64,000 nt of DNA from Metabacillus arenae (GTDB lineage: Bacteria; Bacillota; Bacilli; Bacillales; Bacillaceae), in NCBI RefSeq assembly GCF_014773385.1, contig NZ_JACXAI010000012.1:1-64000 (forward strand), in the 5' to 3' direction. Positions 25,987 through 34,731 of the stretch are shown piece after piece; the first letter of the stretch is position 1; each line of letters opens with the position of its first letter. The translations under genes were made by a program, and so were the position numbers. The notes beneath the pieces were generated by a model. It was not told where the DNA came from, made no database searches, and saw nothing but the letters and a program-made list of their open reading frames with translations.

Positions 25987-26832
25987 TTAGGAAATTATCC
26001 GAAATAATTTTTTTATGACCATTTTTTCAAAATATGTCCATGGAAGTACTTTTTTAAGAAAAATAGCTGTCTTCACTCCTTTACCGATTTTATATCTAAG
26101 TTTAGGATTTTTAGTAAGGGAAATTTTAGCGATTAGCTGAGCAACCTTTAATGGGTCTTCATGGCTTGCCATTCCTTTCCTTAATTCTTCTTCAATTTTT
26201 TTCATATAGAAAAAATATGGAGAGCCCTTTGGTGAAGAAACAGTATGATTACCTGTTGTCCAAATATTAGTACTGAATGATCCTGGTTCAATGAGGACGA
26301 CATCGATTCCGAATGGCTTTAGTTCTAGACGGAGACTTTCCGAATAACCTTCAAGAGCATGCTTAGAAGCTGTATAGGGTGATAAAGCCGGAAAGCCGAA
26401 TTTTCCGCTGATACTGCTTATGTTAATAATTTTTCCCTGCCCTCTTTCTCTCATTAAAGGCAAAACAGTATTTGTAACGGCAATGACTCCAAAAAAGTTC
26501 GTATCAAACTGCTTTTTGTAATCGTTAATCGTTAGTTCCTCTGAAAACCCGCCAACTGCAATGCCGGCGTTGTTAACTAAAATGTCAAGCTGATTGTAAG
26601 AAGATAGTTCCCTTTTTAACGACTCAATAGATGCTTCCTTTGTTACATCAAGCTCAGGACAGCGAATATCGTTTTCAACCTTATATTTTTTGGAACAATC
26701 GAGTAAATTCTTTGCTCGCGAAATCTTGCGCATTGTTGCTAGAACAAAGAACCCCTCTTTGGCAAGACAGGTAGCGGTAAGCATTCCAATTCCGCTCGAA
26801 GCGCCTGTCACTAAAGCTATCCTTCTGCTCAT
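25987..26832 (-). CDS. Short-chain dehydrogenase/reductase
   Basis: NAD(P)-dependent classical SDR (281 aa). It shows IALVTGASSGIG (nucleotide binding), LDILVNNAGIAVGGF (NNAG), IINISSISGKFGFPALSPYTASKHALEG (catalytic Ser, Tyr-x3-Lys), and VLIEPGSFSTNIW. The C-terminal 40 residues are basic and hydrophobic (KTAIFLKKVLPWTYFEKMVIKKLFRI), which may bind the membrane. ATG at 26832 fits a GAGG seven bases upstream best. The tail and the position of an SDR in isolation resemble the B. subtilis YusZ-type group, but the substrate is unknown. Confidence 0.88.
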   Translation of the reverse strand: MSRRIALVTGASSGIGMLTATCLAKEGFFVLATMRKISRAKNLLDCSKKYKVENDIRCPELDVTKEASIESLKRELSSYNQLDILVNNAGIAVGGFSEELTINDYKKQFDTNFFGVIAVTNTVLPLMRERGQGKIINISSISGKFGFPALSPYTASKHALEGYSESLRLELKPFGIDVVLIEPGSFSTNIWTTGNHTVSSPKGSPYFFYMKKIEEELRKGMASHEDPLKVAQLIAKISLTKNPKLRYKIGKGVKTAIFLKKVLPWTYFEKMVIKKLFRIIS

Positions 26833-27063
26833 CATCAAACCTCACTCTCATTCATCATTTGCAAAAAATCAATTATGCTGTAAGTAATGATACTATGTTT
26901 TAAATGATAATATAGATTATACTTATAATAAATATTGGAAATTAAACAATGCAGTTTACAGAATTCGATCATTAAAAAATGAAATAGAGAGTCCATTCTT
27001 GTCTCTTCCTTCTAAGGATAGTATAATAAAAGAAACATACGTTCGAATTAAGGGGAGACTGCG

Positions 27064-27251
27064 ATGGCAAAAACGACATCACCAAGTTTTGTCTTGTCTT
27101 TGGAATTAGCTGAAAATCCTTCGATCATTCTCTAGCTTCAGATGAATTAAAAATATGCCGGGTCATGTATAATACGGTTCTAAGTAGTTATCTAAAAAAA
27201 GAAGCTCAAATGAAAAGAGAAAAACACTATAAAAAGTTGATCCGTCATTAA
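27064..27251 (+). pseudogene. TnpB (IS605/IS1341 OrfB) N-terminal remnant
   Basis: After GGGGAG and ATG the frame reads MAKTTSPSFVLSLELAENPS, then hits TAG; restoring one base gives DHSLASDELKICRVMYNTVL and SSYLKKEAQMKREKHYKKLI before a stop. This is the start of TnpB-type RNA-guided nucleases/transposases of IS605-like elements. Only about 62 codons of roughly 370 remain, frameshifted; no RuvC motifs, right end or omega-RNA region is present. An old insertion has largely been deleted. Confidence 0.7.
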
Positions 27252-27303
27252 AGTTGAAAGGATTTTGTGAAAATTGAACTATAAAATTGGAGAAGCTATT
27301 TAT

Positions 27304-27804
27304 ATGAAAACTAATAAAGGGTTCTTGTATGCAGGAGTGACTTGGTCCATTCTATTTGCTGTCATGAGTTTTTATTGGGCAATGGGCGGCATGCTTGGTG
27401 TTAGGTCCGTAGGCGGTGCAATATATGAAATGTCATTAAATCCTCCCCCATCGTTTATAGCAATTGTTTGGATTACTGGATTCATTAAGCTGCTTGGGGC
27501 AGTATGGCTCTTGATGTTGTTAATGAAATGGGGAAATTCGCGAATTCAAAAGTTGGTCTACTTCATAACAAAGATTGCTGGACTATTTTTATTTTTGTAT
27601 GGGTTGCTCAATTTCATCACAATATTCTTAAGTTCAATCGGTGTTATAGATTTTGAATTAAGTAAATATGCCACTTTTTGGAGATTAGTATTTTGGGAGC
27701 CTTTCTGGATGATCGGAGGTATCTTTTACTTTTTTTCCATTAGAAAAACAACTACTCACCCCTTCAGAATTCAAACTAATTCCAAATCGAAATTGAATAG
27801 CTAA
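27304..27804 (+). CDS. DUF3995 family membrane protein
   Basis: Small membrane protein (166 aa) with four hydrophobic segments at about residues 7-28, 48-72, 85-110 and 122-145. The N-terminal block VTWSILFAVMSFYWAMGG followed by MLGVRSVGGAIYE is what I recognise as DUF3995, of unknown function. GGAG precedes ATG 27304 at a long spacing; a TTG ten codons upstream is the alternative start. A strong terminator follows, so it is transcribed alone. There is no functional clue from neighbours. Confidence 0.75.
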   Translation: MKTNKGFLYAGVTWSILFAVMSFYWAMGGMLGVRSVGGAIYEMSLNPPPSFIAIVWITGFIKLLGAVWLLMLLMKWGNSRIQKLVYFITKIAGLFLFLYGLLNFITIFLSSIGVIDFELSKYATFWRLVFWEPFWMIGGIFYFFSIRKTTTHPFRIQTNSKSKLNS

Positions 27805-27871
27805 TCCCTTCTAACATCCTCATTATAAGCAATTGACAATTTGATAGTTTTATCAGACTAGTTTTATGTTT

Positions 27872-27904
27872 CGGTACTATTGTTTAAATAGTACCGCTTT
27901 TTTT
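27872..27904 (+). terminator. Terminator after DUF3995 gene
   Basis: CGGTACTAT...ATAGTACCG, seven-base loop, then seven T. Confidence 0.85.
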
Positions 27905-28178
27905 AGTACTACTTCATTATTCACTGCAATTTTTGGGTCTGACCTTACTCTTTTTTAAAATTGCATAATTAGGTATAGGATACTCTATTGAATGCATTTT
28001 TTGAACGTTATCTACTCCCATAGGCCGCTGCGGTTTGCGAGAGTACAAGATTTAATACATATTTAATACATTTCATTATAATTCCCATCTTTTAAAATTT
28101 CATAATAGACTTATTGCAACTTTTAAAACACTTAGTCGTCTTTATGATGAGTCGTATTTAGATGGGAGAATCCGTACG
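27905..28178. other. Spacer containing an ECF-type promoter
   Basis: No gene seen. GCAAC (28116-28120) and CGTC (28137-28140), 16 bp apart, resemble an ECF promoter, 39 bp upstream of the second ECF sigma gene and therefore a candidate autoregulatory site. Confidence 0.5.
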
Positions 28179-28691
28179 ATGAAAAATAGAGAAAGTCCAA
28201 TTGAGGTTATAGAGGATATTTATAACAAACATTATCAGTATATTTTTCATTTTCTTTTAAGCTTAACTACGGATAAACAATTGGCGGAAGATATCATTCA
28301 AGAGGTTTTTTCAAAAATTTTATTGCAGCCTGAAAAAATTTTGGAGATCAATAATATTAAGAGTTTTTTAATTAAATGCGCAAAGAACCAGCTGATTGAT
28401 CATTATAGGAAGAAAAAACCTTCGTTATTTAAAGACGATCAAGCAATTGAGAGACTGTTAGTTGATAACTATTCAGCAAATAAAATTCTTGAGGTCAATG
28501 AAATTAATGAAATCCTTTTAAAATTGCCTTCTAAATATAGTTTTGTCATTATTGCAAGGGACTACTATGGCTATAGCTATCAAGAAATATCTGATTTCTT
28601 AGAAATTTCCTTAGTTAACGTAAAATCACGAATATTTAGGGCGCGAAAGCTTTTTTTGACATATTATCAAGAGGTGAATAACGGTGACTAA
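28179..28691 (+). CDS. ECF RNA polymerase sigma factor (second)
   Basis: Group IV sigma factor (170 aa). Region 2 reads IYNKHYQYIFHFLLSLT, KQLAEDIIQEVFSKIL and IKSFLIKCAKNQLIDHYRK; region 4 reads LPSKYSFVIIARDYYGYSYQE and ISDFLEISLVNVKSRIFRARK. It overlaps its anti-sigma partner by eight bases, so the two are translationally coupled. A GCAAC-N16-CGTC element upstream suggests it drives its own operon. It is more similar in style to B. subtilis YlaC-type factors than to SigW/M/X, but the assignment is not firm. Confidence 0.88.
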   Translation: MKNRESPIEVIEDIYNKHYQYIFHFLLSLTTDKQLAEDIIQEVFSKILLQPEKILEINNIKSFLIKCAKNQLIDHYRKKKPSLFKDDQAIERLLVDNYSANKILEVNEINEILLKLPSKYSFVIIARDYYGYSYQEISDFLEISLVNVKSRIFRARKLFLTYYQEVNNGD

Positions 28692-29172
28692 ATTTGATGA
28701 TCTCCATATTTTATGTCAGGAGTTAATTCCGATTTATAGTGAAATCGATGAAGAGGCAAAGCAAGTGATTGAAAGACATGCAGAGGAATGCGAATTTTGC
28801 AAAAAAAAATTAAATACAGCTGCAAATATTGAAATCACTCCAAAAGAAATGAATGATGACAATACTCCTGTAAAACGATTTAAGAAGCTTTTTTTATTAA
28901 AAAAAGTGAATACGCTGCTCGTGCTCACATTACGAGTAATTGTCCTTGGCTTAATTACATTTGATTTCTTTCAACGTTTTTCGCAAAACATTCCTCATGG
29001 AATCCAATTCGAAGGTCTTCGGGCAAGCCTTGTATTATTCTATATCCCACTATCCTTTGTATTATTGATGTTTACATGGTTTATAAAAAATAAACGAACG
29101 TTTTGGATCACACTAATTTTGGATGTTTTAATTCTTTATTTTTTTGATAATATCATTCGCTTATTTGTTTAA
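28684..29172 (+). CDS. Zinc-finger anti-sigma factor
   Basis: A 162-residue membrane protein. The N-terminal cytoplasmic part has a zf-HC2 anti-sigma motif, HAEECEFCKKKL (H-x3-C-x2-C, about residues 32-39). Three hydrophobic segments follow at about 77-96, 113-133 and 138-158, so little is exposed outside; signal sensing is likely within the membrane or by a partner. The GTG start lies inside the sigma gene's last codons. It is the only downstream partner in the operon. Confidence 0.82.
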   Translation: MTKFDDLHILCQELIPIYSEIDEEAKQVIERHAEECEFCKKKLNTAANIEITPKEMNDDNTPVKRFKKLFLLKKVNTLLVLTLRVIVLGLITFDFFQRFSQNIPHGIQFEGLRASLVLFYIPLSFVLLMFTWFIKNKRTFWITLILDVLILYFFDNIIRLFV

Positions 29173-29189
29173 AATCAATAAAATTTATT

Positions 29190-29330
29190 ATGAAGCAAAT
29201 TTGTGAATTATGTGCGGATATTTGTGAGGCTTGCGGAGAGGAATGTAATAAACATTCACATGAACACTGTCAAAAATGTGCTGAGGCATGCTTTGAATGT
29301 GCTAATAAGTGCCGCGAAATGGCAGCCTAA
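29190..29330 (+). pseudogene. C-terminal fragment of a four-helix-bundle copper-binding protein
   Basis: A 46-codon frame starting ATG 29190 has Cys at positions 5, 8, 12, 15, 19, 28, 31 (approximate), with CELCADICEACGEEC and CQKCAEACFECANKC blocks. This is the Cys-rich C-terminal half of the DUF326/YhjQ family, normally about 105-110 residues. The N-terminal helices are missing and no ribosome site precedes the ATG, so I treat it as a truncated copy; a functional mini-protein cannot be excluded. AAAGGAGG occurs just after its stop but has no gene behind it. Confidence 0.65.
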
Positions 29331-29357
29331 ACAGATCTTCCAAAAGGAGGAAACACT

Positions 29358-29406
29358 AAGAGTCAGGAACCGAAAAATTTCAAGGTCCCTGGCTTATCTT
29401 TTTTTC
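29358..29406 (+). terminator. Terminator before the SMR operon
   Basis: TAAG-TCAGG-ACC pairs imperfectly with GGT-CCTGG-CTTA, then TCTTTTTTTC. Located between the fragment and the convergent SMR pair. Confidence 0.65.
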
Positions 29407-29421
29407 AATTACGAATACTAT

Positions 29422-29736
29422 TTAGGATATTAATTTTAACCCAACAGTAGCTGCAATGATCATACTTATGAAAAGAATTCTGCGCCAATCTTTCGCTTCT
29501 CCATATACAAAAATGCCGAGAAGGGTGCTTCCGACCGTACCTATTCCGGTCCAAATCGAATACGCAGTCCCCATTGAAATCCCCAGCATTGCTAAGGACA
29601 AAAACAAAAAGCTAAGACCAAATCCACCTGCTAATAAGAGATAAGAAGAGAGAGATTTATCACGGTGAATGCGATTCATTGCTGTCACACCGACAACCTC
29701 GAACAACCCAGCTGCTATTAAAAATATCCAGTTCAT
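29422..29736 (-). CDS. SMR family efflux subunit (second of pair)
   Basis: Four-helix small multidrug resistance transporter subunit (104 aa). The essential membrane-embedded Glu is in AAGLFEVVGVTAMN near residue 13, and GTAYSIWTGIGTVGSTLLG is the conserved third helix. It is translated from an ATG overlapping the stop of the preceding SMR gene by four bases. Paired SMR genes make heterodimers (YkkCD, EbrAB, YvdRS in B. subtilis), extruding cationic drugs or guanidinium by proton exchange. GTAYSIWTG resembles the guanidinium-exporter branch, but no guanidine riboswitch is seen; a TetR regulator controls the set. Confidence 0.88.
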   Translation of the reverse strand: MNWIFLIAAGLFEVVGVTAMNRIHRDKSLSSYLLLAGGFGLSFLFLSLAMLGISMGTAYSIWTGIGTVGSTLLGIFVYGEAKDWRRILFISMIIAATVGLKLIS

Positions 29737-30071
29737 GGTGCTGCCTCCCCTTTTTTTCCTTTAGAAGCTGCTTTTAAGCCAATAACGCCGCCTATCAAAA
29801 TAAGAATTAAGAATATCTTCATCCATTTCAACGGCTCATTGAAAAAGATGATTTCGGTAAAAACTGTTCCTGTTGCCCCGAGTCCAGCGAAAACTGCATA
29901 AACTGTACTTACAGGTAATGTTTTGGTAGCTCTAATTAAAAGATAAAAACTAACAATAATGGCGATAATTGTCCCTGTCCAGGTCAACCAATCCCCAGCG
30001 TATTTTAAACCCGTTACCCAGAAAACTTCAAAAATTGCTGCAATAAACACTATATTCCAGCTTTTATCCAT
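29733..30071 (-). CDS. SMR family efflux subunit (first of pair)
   Basis: Companion SMR protein (112 aa) with four membrane helices; the key Glu is in AAIFEVFWVTGLKYAG near residue 14, and PVSTVYAVFAGLGATGTV is the third helix. The slightly longer, basic C-terminus (KAASKGKKGE) is common in one partner of asymmetric SMR pairs and fixes its orientation in the membrane. It is 12 bp downstream of the TetR gene and overlaps the second subunit gene by four bases. Arrangement TetR-SMR-SMR matches my memory of B. subtilis yvdT-yvdS-yvdR. Confidence 0.88.
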   Translation of the reverse strand: MDKSWNIVFIAAIFEVFWVTGLKYAGDWLTWTGTIIAIIVSFYLLIRATKTLPVSTVYAVFAGLGATGTVFTEIIFFNEPLKWMKIFLILILIGGVIGLKAASKGKKGEAAP

Positions 30072-30083
30072 CTTTTCTCACTC

Positions 30084-30647
30084 CTAACTTGTAATTCCAC
30101 TCCAGTAAATAGGCCAGCTGGAATTTAGTCTGCGCTGAAATCGTTCTTCTCCACTGTAGACAAGTTCTATTAGAAGAGAATCCAGCAACCCTAAAAACGC
30201 GATAGCAGCCTCATTTTTATCTACTTTCAAATTAGATAAGTCAGCGAACAAATCGATAAATATCTTTTCTAATTCATCTAAATAACAATAAAAGGCATTC
30301 ATGACCTTATCATGCAGATGTGCTGGCGGGAGAAATCCTGTTCGAAAAATAAACTTAATTTTCGAATCGTTAAAAAATCGGTTCTTTATATCAAATAAAA
30401 AATAAAACATCATTTCGTCAATTGGATGGCCCTTTTGTTTTTGAAAATAGGAAAGAATAAAATCTTTTTCATCATTTAATATTTCAAAATAAGATTCTAA
30501 AAACAGTTCATCCTTATTCTTAAAATGGGAATAGATTGATTGCTTTTTTATTCCCACATCCAAGGCTATCGCAGAAAGAGCTGTTCCCTCATAACCGGTG
30601 TCAGCAAAATGTCGAATCGCCGCTTCTTTTATTGAATTTGCTGTCAT
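30084..30647 (-). CDS. TetR family regulator of the SMR pair
   Basis: A 187-residue TetR-type repressor. The N-terminal helix-turn-helix reads IKEAAIRHFADTGYEGTALS, AIALDVGIKKQSIYSHFKNKDELF; the rest is the variable all-helical ligand and dimer domain. AAGGTGG precedes the ATG. It is the first gene of the operon with the two SMR genes, and a perfect dyad lies 25-40 bp upstream of its start, the likely operator for autorepression. The inducer is expected to be a substrate of the pump. Confidence 0.88.
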   Translation of the reverse strand: MTANSIKEAAIRHFADTGYEGTALSAIALDVGIKKQSIYSHFKNKDELFLESYFEILNDEKDFILSYFQKQKGHPIDEMMFYFLFDIKNRFFNDSKIKFIFRTGFLPPAHLHDKVMNAFYCYLDELEKIFIDLFADLSNLKVDKNEAAIAFLGLLDSLLIELVYSGEERFQRRLNSSWPIYWSGITS

Positions 30648-30671
30648 TTTTCCACCTTCCTTACGTTCGTC

Positions 30672-30687
30672 AGTTATAAGTATAACT
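30672..30687. promoter_or_regulatory. Putative TetR operator
   Basis: AGTTATA-AG-TATAACT, perfect 7-bp inverted repeat with a 2-bp centre, just upstream of the TetR-SMR operon. Confidence 0.6.
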
Positions 30688-30929
30688 CTTTTTTTCGAAA
30701 AAAAAAAGGGTGAAAAACCTGGAATGATTTTTCTTAAAAGGCAAGGACATCACTTGGGTTATGACTACTTCAACTAACTATTATATTGTTTCAATCACTT
30801 AGAACTGGAAACTCATTACATTGCAAAGAACTACAGTCAATTGGTACTCTAATGAAGGATAAAAAAGCCTTTTGCTTATTTTTCATATAAATTACCAATT
30901 AAATTAATTGACAGCAGGTGAGAGTTAAC

Positions 30930-32096
30930 GTGAAATATTCACCATTTATATTCTTTACAATTTTGTTACTTATTGCAGCTCCTCTACATACTATTAAGGC
31001 TGCAGGAAACAAGCCTTCCATACAAAGTGAAGCAGCTGTCTTAGTAGATGCGCAATCTGGACAGGTTTTATACGAAAAAAACAGTGAACAAAAAATGTAC
31101 CCAGCAAGCATTACAAAGATTGCAACAGCTATCTATGCGATTGAAAATGGAAATCTTAGTGATATGGTGACGATTAGTGAAAAGGCAAGAAATGTTGAGG
31201 GGACACGGGTCTATCTTGAAGAAGGAGAGCAGGTCCCCTTAAAAAAGCTTGTTCAAGGCTTAATGATTAATTCAGGGAATGATGCAGGTGTCGCGATAGC
31301 TGAGCACCTGAGTGGAAGTATCAAAGAGTTTTCCAAAGATTTAAATGCCTATCTGGCAGAAGAAACTGGCATTCAGGACACAACGTTTCAAAATCCTCAT
31401 GGGCTTTATAATGAAATGCATATGACAACTGCTAAAGACATGGCAAAAATTACTCGATATGCAATGGAAAATGAAACATTCAGAGATATATTTAAAACAA
31501 CGAAATTAAAATGGCAAGGTGAAAGCTGGGACACCACCATCTTTAATCATCATAAATTAGTTCGTAATCATTCTTATAAAGGAATTACCGGCGGTAAGAA
31601 CGGTTTTGTGGACCAAGCTGGCTTCACTCTAGTAACATCTGCTTCGAGGGAGAACCTTAATTTAATAGTCGTCACGATGAATGCCCCGACAGATCAGGCA
31701 ACATATAGTGATACAACTAGTTTGCTGGATTATGGATTTGCTTCTTTTGAAACAGGAAAAATAAAAGAGGGTACTATATTTGAAGATTCCCAAAATCATG
31801 AGTATACGCTAGATGAACCCCTTTATTATACGAAGCGGATCGGAGAGGAAGTGAATCCTGCTGTATCACCCTCAGGTGAATTAACTTTGAGAAATGACGA
31901 AGAAGAGTTGATTGCTTCAAAACATCTTGAGCCAAATCAGCAAGCAATAGCTCAGCAAAAAATGCTAAGTAAATCTGCTGAGGAATCTAGGCAGCCTTCT
32001 TTACTTGAGGGTCATTTAAAACTATTAATTTTACTTTCCTTTGGAATTTTTAGTATAGTAGCTGGATATTTCTTTTTACAAATTAGAAAGTTGTAA
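30930..32096 (+). CDS. D-alanyl-D-alanine carboxypeptidase (class A low-molecular-weight PBP)
   Basis: Exported penicillin-binding protein (388 aa) that trims the terminal D-Ala from peptidoglycan pentapeptides. It has a signal peptide (1-24, KAAG cleavage region), SxxK at 60-63 (SITK) and SGN at 115-117. The third motif, normally KTG, reads KNG at 223-225. After the catalytic domain comes a beta-rich domain, and a C-terminal membrane helix (about 362-383) with a basic end, unusual since most DacA/DacF proteins end in an amphipathic helix. GTG at 30930 is selected because AGGTGAG lies eight bases before it. It resembles DacF/DacB-type proteins; a sporulation role is possible but unsupported by context. 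Confidence 0.88.
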   Translation: MKYSPFIFFTILLLIAAPLHTIKAAGNKPSIQSEAAVLVDAQSGQVLYEKNSEQKMYPASITKIATAIYAIENGNLSDMVTISEKARNVEGTRVYLEEGEQVPLKKLVQGLMINSGNDAGVAIAEHLSGSIKEFSKDLNAYLAEETGIQDTTFQNPHGLYNEMHMTTAKDMAKITRYAMENETFRDIFKTTKLKWQGESWDTTIFNHHKLVRNHSYKGITGGKNGFVDQAGFTLVTSASRENLNLIVVTMNAPTDQATYSDTTSLLDYGFASFETGKIKEGTIFEDSQNHEYTLDEPLYYTKRIGEEVNPAVSPSGELTLRNDEEELIASKHLEPNQQAIAQQKMLSKSAEESRQPSLLEGHLKLLILLSFGIFSIVAGYFFLQIRKL

Positions 32097-32404
32097 GGAA
32101 AACAGCCTTCATTATAGAAGCTGAAGGCTTGAAAAATCCCTAAATGTGGAAAAGTTCACTTTGATAAAGTGTTTTATCATCCTAGAAAATCTTGGAGTAT
32201 GATAATAGTTTTTGAACCAATACGACTGAGCAGGCAGCCTCTTTTATGCCCTCTAAAGATTGAGAGCATAAGACTAAATAATAATAGTAAAACCCCTATA
32301 AGGCTTTTTGTAAAAGGGGTTTTTTATCATGGGAATTGTAAAAAATTTCTTGAATGAACTATAATTAAGAAGCAAGTACATTTTTGACGCAAGGGGGTTA
32401 TTGA
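32097..32404. other. Spacer with two hairpins
   Basis: An AGCCTTCA...TGAAGGCT hairpin at 32104-32129 and an intrinsic terminator at about 32289-32327 (AAAACCCCT...AGGGGTTTTTT). No gene seen; AAGGGGG at the end is the ribosome site of the peptidase gene. Confidence 0.65.
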
Positions 32405-34204
32405 TTGAAAGCTTCTACATATGAACCGGTCTGGGATTTAGAGGTAATTTATAGTAATGGAAGTGACTCAAAAGAGCTTGAACAGGATCTTATTTTATTA
32501 GTAACAGAAATAAACCAATTTAAAAAAAGTATTCATCTGCTTGGAACTCCGCAATCACCGAATGAAATAGGCGAGGTCGCTTCTATAATCGACCAATTTA
32601 CAAAGCTTGCAAAAAAGATTCGCCAAGCAGGCGCCTTTATTTCATGCCTGCAAGCTCAGGATACAACGGATAAAAAAGCAGGGCTGCTGCAAGGGAAATT
32701 GACAAGTCTATCTGCACAATTTCAAATGGCAATAACCACTTTAGAAGAGTTCTTTGCTAGCATTAGTGAAATTGTGTGGAAACTACTATTAGAGAGTGAG
32801 AGACTAAGTGATATTTCGTTTGTGTTAAACGAAATAAGAGAACGATCAAAATCAAAGCTGGAAGTACAACAAGAAGTCTTAATTCAATCGTTATCAGTGG
32901 ATGGTTATCACGGCTGGAGTCACCTTTATGATAAGATCGTTGCCAAAATAAAAATACCGCTTGCAGAAAATGGAGAAACAAAAGAATTATCAGTTGGTCA
33001 GGCGTTTAACAAATTTTCAAGTGCTGACCGCAGTATTCGAAAACAAGTTTTTGAAAGTTGGGAAACCGCTTGGAGGAACGAGTCTGACTTGCTTACTCAT
33101 ACATTAAATCATTTAAGCGGCTATCGGTTAAATGTGTATAAAGCAAGAGGATGGGATGATATTTTATTTGAACCGCTGACATATAATCGAATGGATAAAA
33201 AGACTCTTGAGACGATGTGGCAGGTCATTAGTGAGAATAAACAACCGTTTGTCGACTATCTAAATCGAAAAGCTGATCTTCTTGGGCTTGATCAGCTGAG
33301 CTGGTATGATCTTGATGCTCCACTGGGGAAAACAGAGAGTACTGTTACGTATCAAGAAGGAGCAGAGTTCATTTTAGAACAGTTCGGTCGATTTGGAAAA
33401 GAATTACCTTCTTTTACGGAAAGAGCGTTTAAAGAACGATGGATTGAAGCTGAAGATCGACCGAATAAGCGTCCAGGAGGATTCTGCACAAGCTTTCCTG
33501 AAAGTGAACAATCCCGTATTTTTATGACATTCTCTGGGACTCCATCAAACGTTTCAACATTAGCTCATGAGCTTGGCCATGCTTTTCATCAGCATGCAAT
33601 GAGAGATGTTCACCCAATGAACCAAAGGTATGCAATGAATGTTGCAGAGACAGCTTCAACCTTTGCAGAAATGATTGTTGCGGATGCATCAGTAAAATTT
33701 GCAAATAACAAAGAAGAACGGCTCGCGTTAATTGAAGACAAATTACAGCGCAGTGTCGCCTTATTAATGAACATTCATGCGCGTTTCCTTTTTGAAACGG
33801 CATTTTACGAAGAACGAAAGAATGGCTTGGTCAGTACTGAACGATTAAATGAATTAATGGAAAATGCCCAAAAAGAAGCCTATTGTGACGCGTTATCAGA
33901 TTATCACCCAGAATTTTGGGGGTCTAAGCTTCATTTTTATATTACAGGCGTGCCATTTTATAATTTCCCTTACACCTTCGGATACCTGTTCTCGCTCGGT
34001 ATCTATGCTAAAGCACTAGAAGAAGGCGGAGAATTTGAAACCAAGTATATTGCCCTCTTAAAAGACACCGGTTCAATGAAAGTGGAAGAGTTAGCAATGA
34101 AACACCTTGGTGTTGACCTGACAGAACGTGACTTCTGGGATAATGCAGTAAAACTGGCTGTTTCAGATGTAGATGAGTTTCTTACATTGACCGAAGAATC
34201 ATAA
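32405..34204 (+). CDS. M3 family oligoendopeptidase (PepF type)
   Basis: Cytoplasmic zinc metallopeptidase (599 aa) that degrades short peptides. The M3 zinc motif LAHELGHAFHQHAM is at about residues 390-403 with the third ligand Glu in AETASTFAEM; RPGGFCTSF and FYNFPYTFGYLFSLG near the C-terminus are family blocks, the latter with the substrate-positioning Tyr residues. Length is standard. The start is TTG, with AAGGGGG seven bases upstream. It is monocistronic and followed by the c-di-AMP riboswitch of the next gene. Confidence 0.93.
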   Translation: MKASTYEPVWDLEVIYSNGSDSKELEQDLILLVTEINQFKKSIHLLGTPQSPNEIGEVASIIDQFTKLAKKIRQAGAFISCLQAQDTTDKKAGLLQGKLTSLSAQFQMAITTLEEFFASISEIVWKLLLESERLSDISFVLNEIRERSKSKLEVQQEVLIQSLSVDGYHGWSHLYDKIVAKIKIPLAENGETKELSVGQAFNKFSSADRSIRKQVFESWETAWRNESDLLTHTLNHLSGYRLNVYKARGWDDILFEPLTYNRMDKKTLETMWQVISENKQPFVDYLNRKADLLGLDQLSWYDLDAPLGKTESTVTYQEGAEFILEQFGRFGKELPSFTERAFKERWIEAEDRPNKRPGGFCTSFPESEQSRIFMTFSGTPSNVSTLAHELGHAFHQHAMRDVHPMNQRYAMNVAETASTFAEMIVADASVKFANNKEERLALIEDKLQRSVALLMNIHARFLFETAFYEERKNGLVSTERLNELMENAQKEAYCDALSDYHPEFWGSKLHFYITGVPFYNFPYTFGYLFSLGIYAKALEEGGEFETKYIALLKDTGSMKVEELAMKHLGVDLTERDFWDNAVKLAVSDVDEFLTLTEES

Positions 34205-34442
34205 GGAAAGGTTCATTTTAAATTGAATGTTGTTTTTGAAGGATAAAAGATAGATAAAGTGAACCTTCTATCTGAGGGGGCATCAAAAAAATAATCTTTG
34301 AATTTGGTAAAATCCTATTATAATAGGTTTTATGTCCGTTTTTCACCCAAAGGATAAAGAAAAGCCAAATTTTGAGGATTGAAACAAGCTGTATAACAAT
34401 ATAATATAGTAATATAAGTTTTTAAAAATAATATACGCATAA

Positions 34443-34632
34443 TCCCAGAAGTCCTGGGAGCGGGGGACCCAACCCGTACACATGGTGTACTAGGGGTGTA
34501 TCCTTTTATTAGGTAGGAGATCTCTTCTTCCGAACCCGACAGCTAACCTCGTAAGCATAGGAGAGAGTCATCAGTGGATGTCATATTTATAAAATGACCA
34601 CTAGACCGCGAGTTCTCTCGGGGGTTTTTTTG
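34443..34632 (+). ncRNA. c-di-AMP riboswitch (ydaO-yuaA motif) with terminator, copy 1
   Basis: Shows the ydaO signature blocks: GGGAGCGGGGGACCCAA at the start, GGGGTG, GGTAGG, then CCGAACCCGACAGCTAACCT followed by CGTAAGC and GGAGAG. An expression platform follows: CCGCGAG-TTCT-CTCGGGG with seven T at about 34604-34631, so ligand binding would favour termination as in B. subtilis ydaO. It lies 100 bp before the symporter gene. Recognition is by conserved sequence; no covariance search was possible. Confidence 0.88.
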
Positions 34633-34731
34633 TCTTGAAAAGGTTTGTTTACCAGCTTGTTCGGGGTATAGGGAAGAAATAAGCTTCAAAAGTCATTTAT
34701 TAATCTTCAACAAGAAATGAGGAGGTTTTAT

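Noticed and set aside
29422-30071. Guanidine riboswitch control of the SMR pair
   Set aside because: No ykkC-type aptamer is visible; a TetR gene and dyad operator explain the control.
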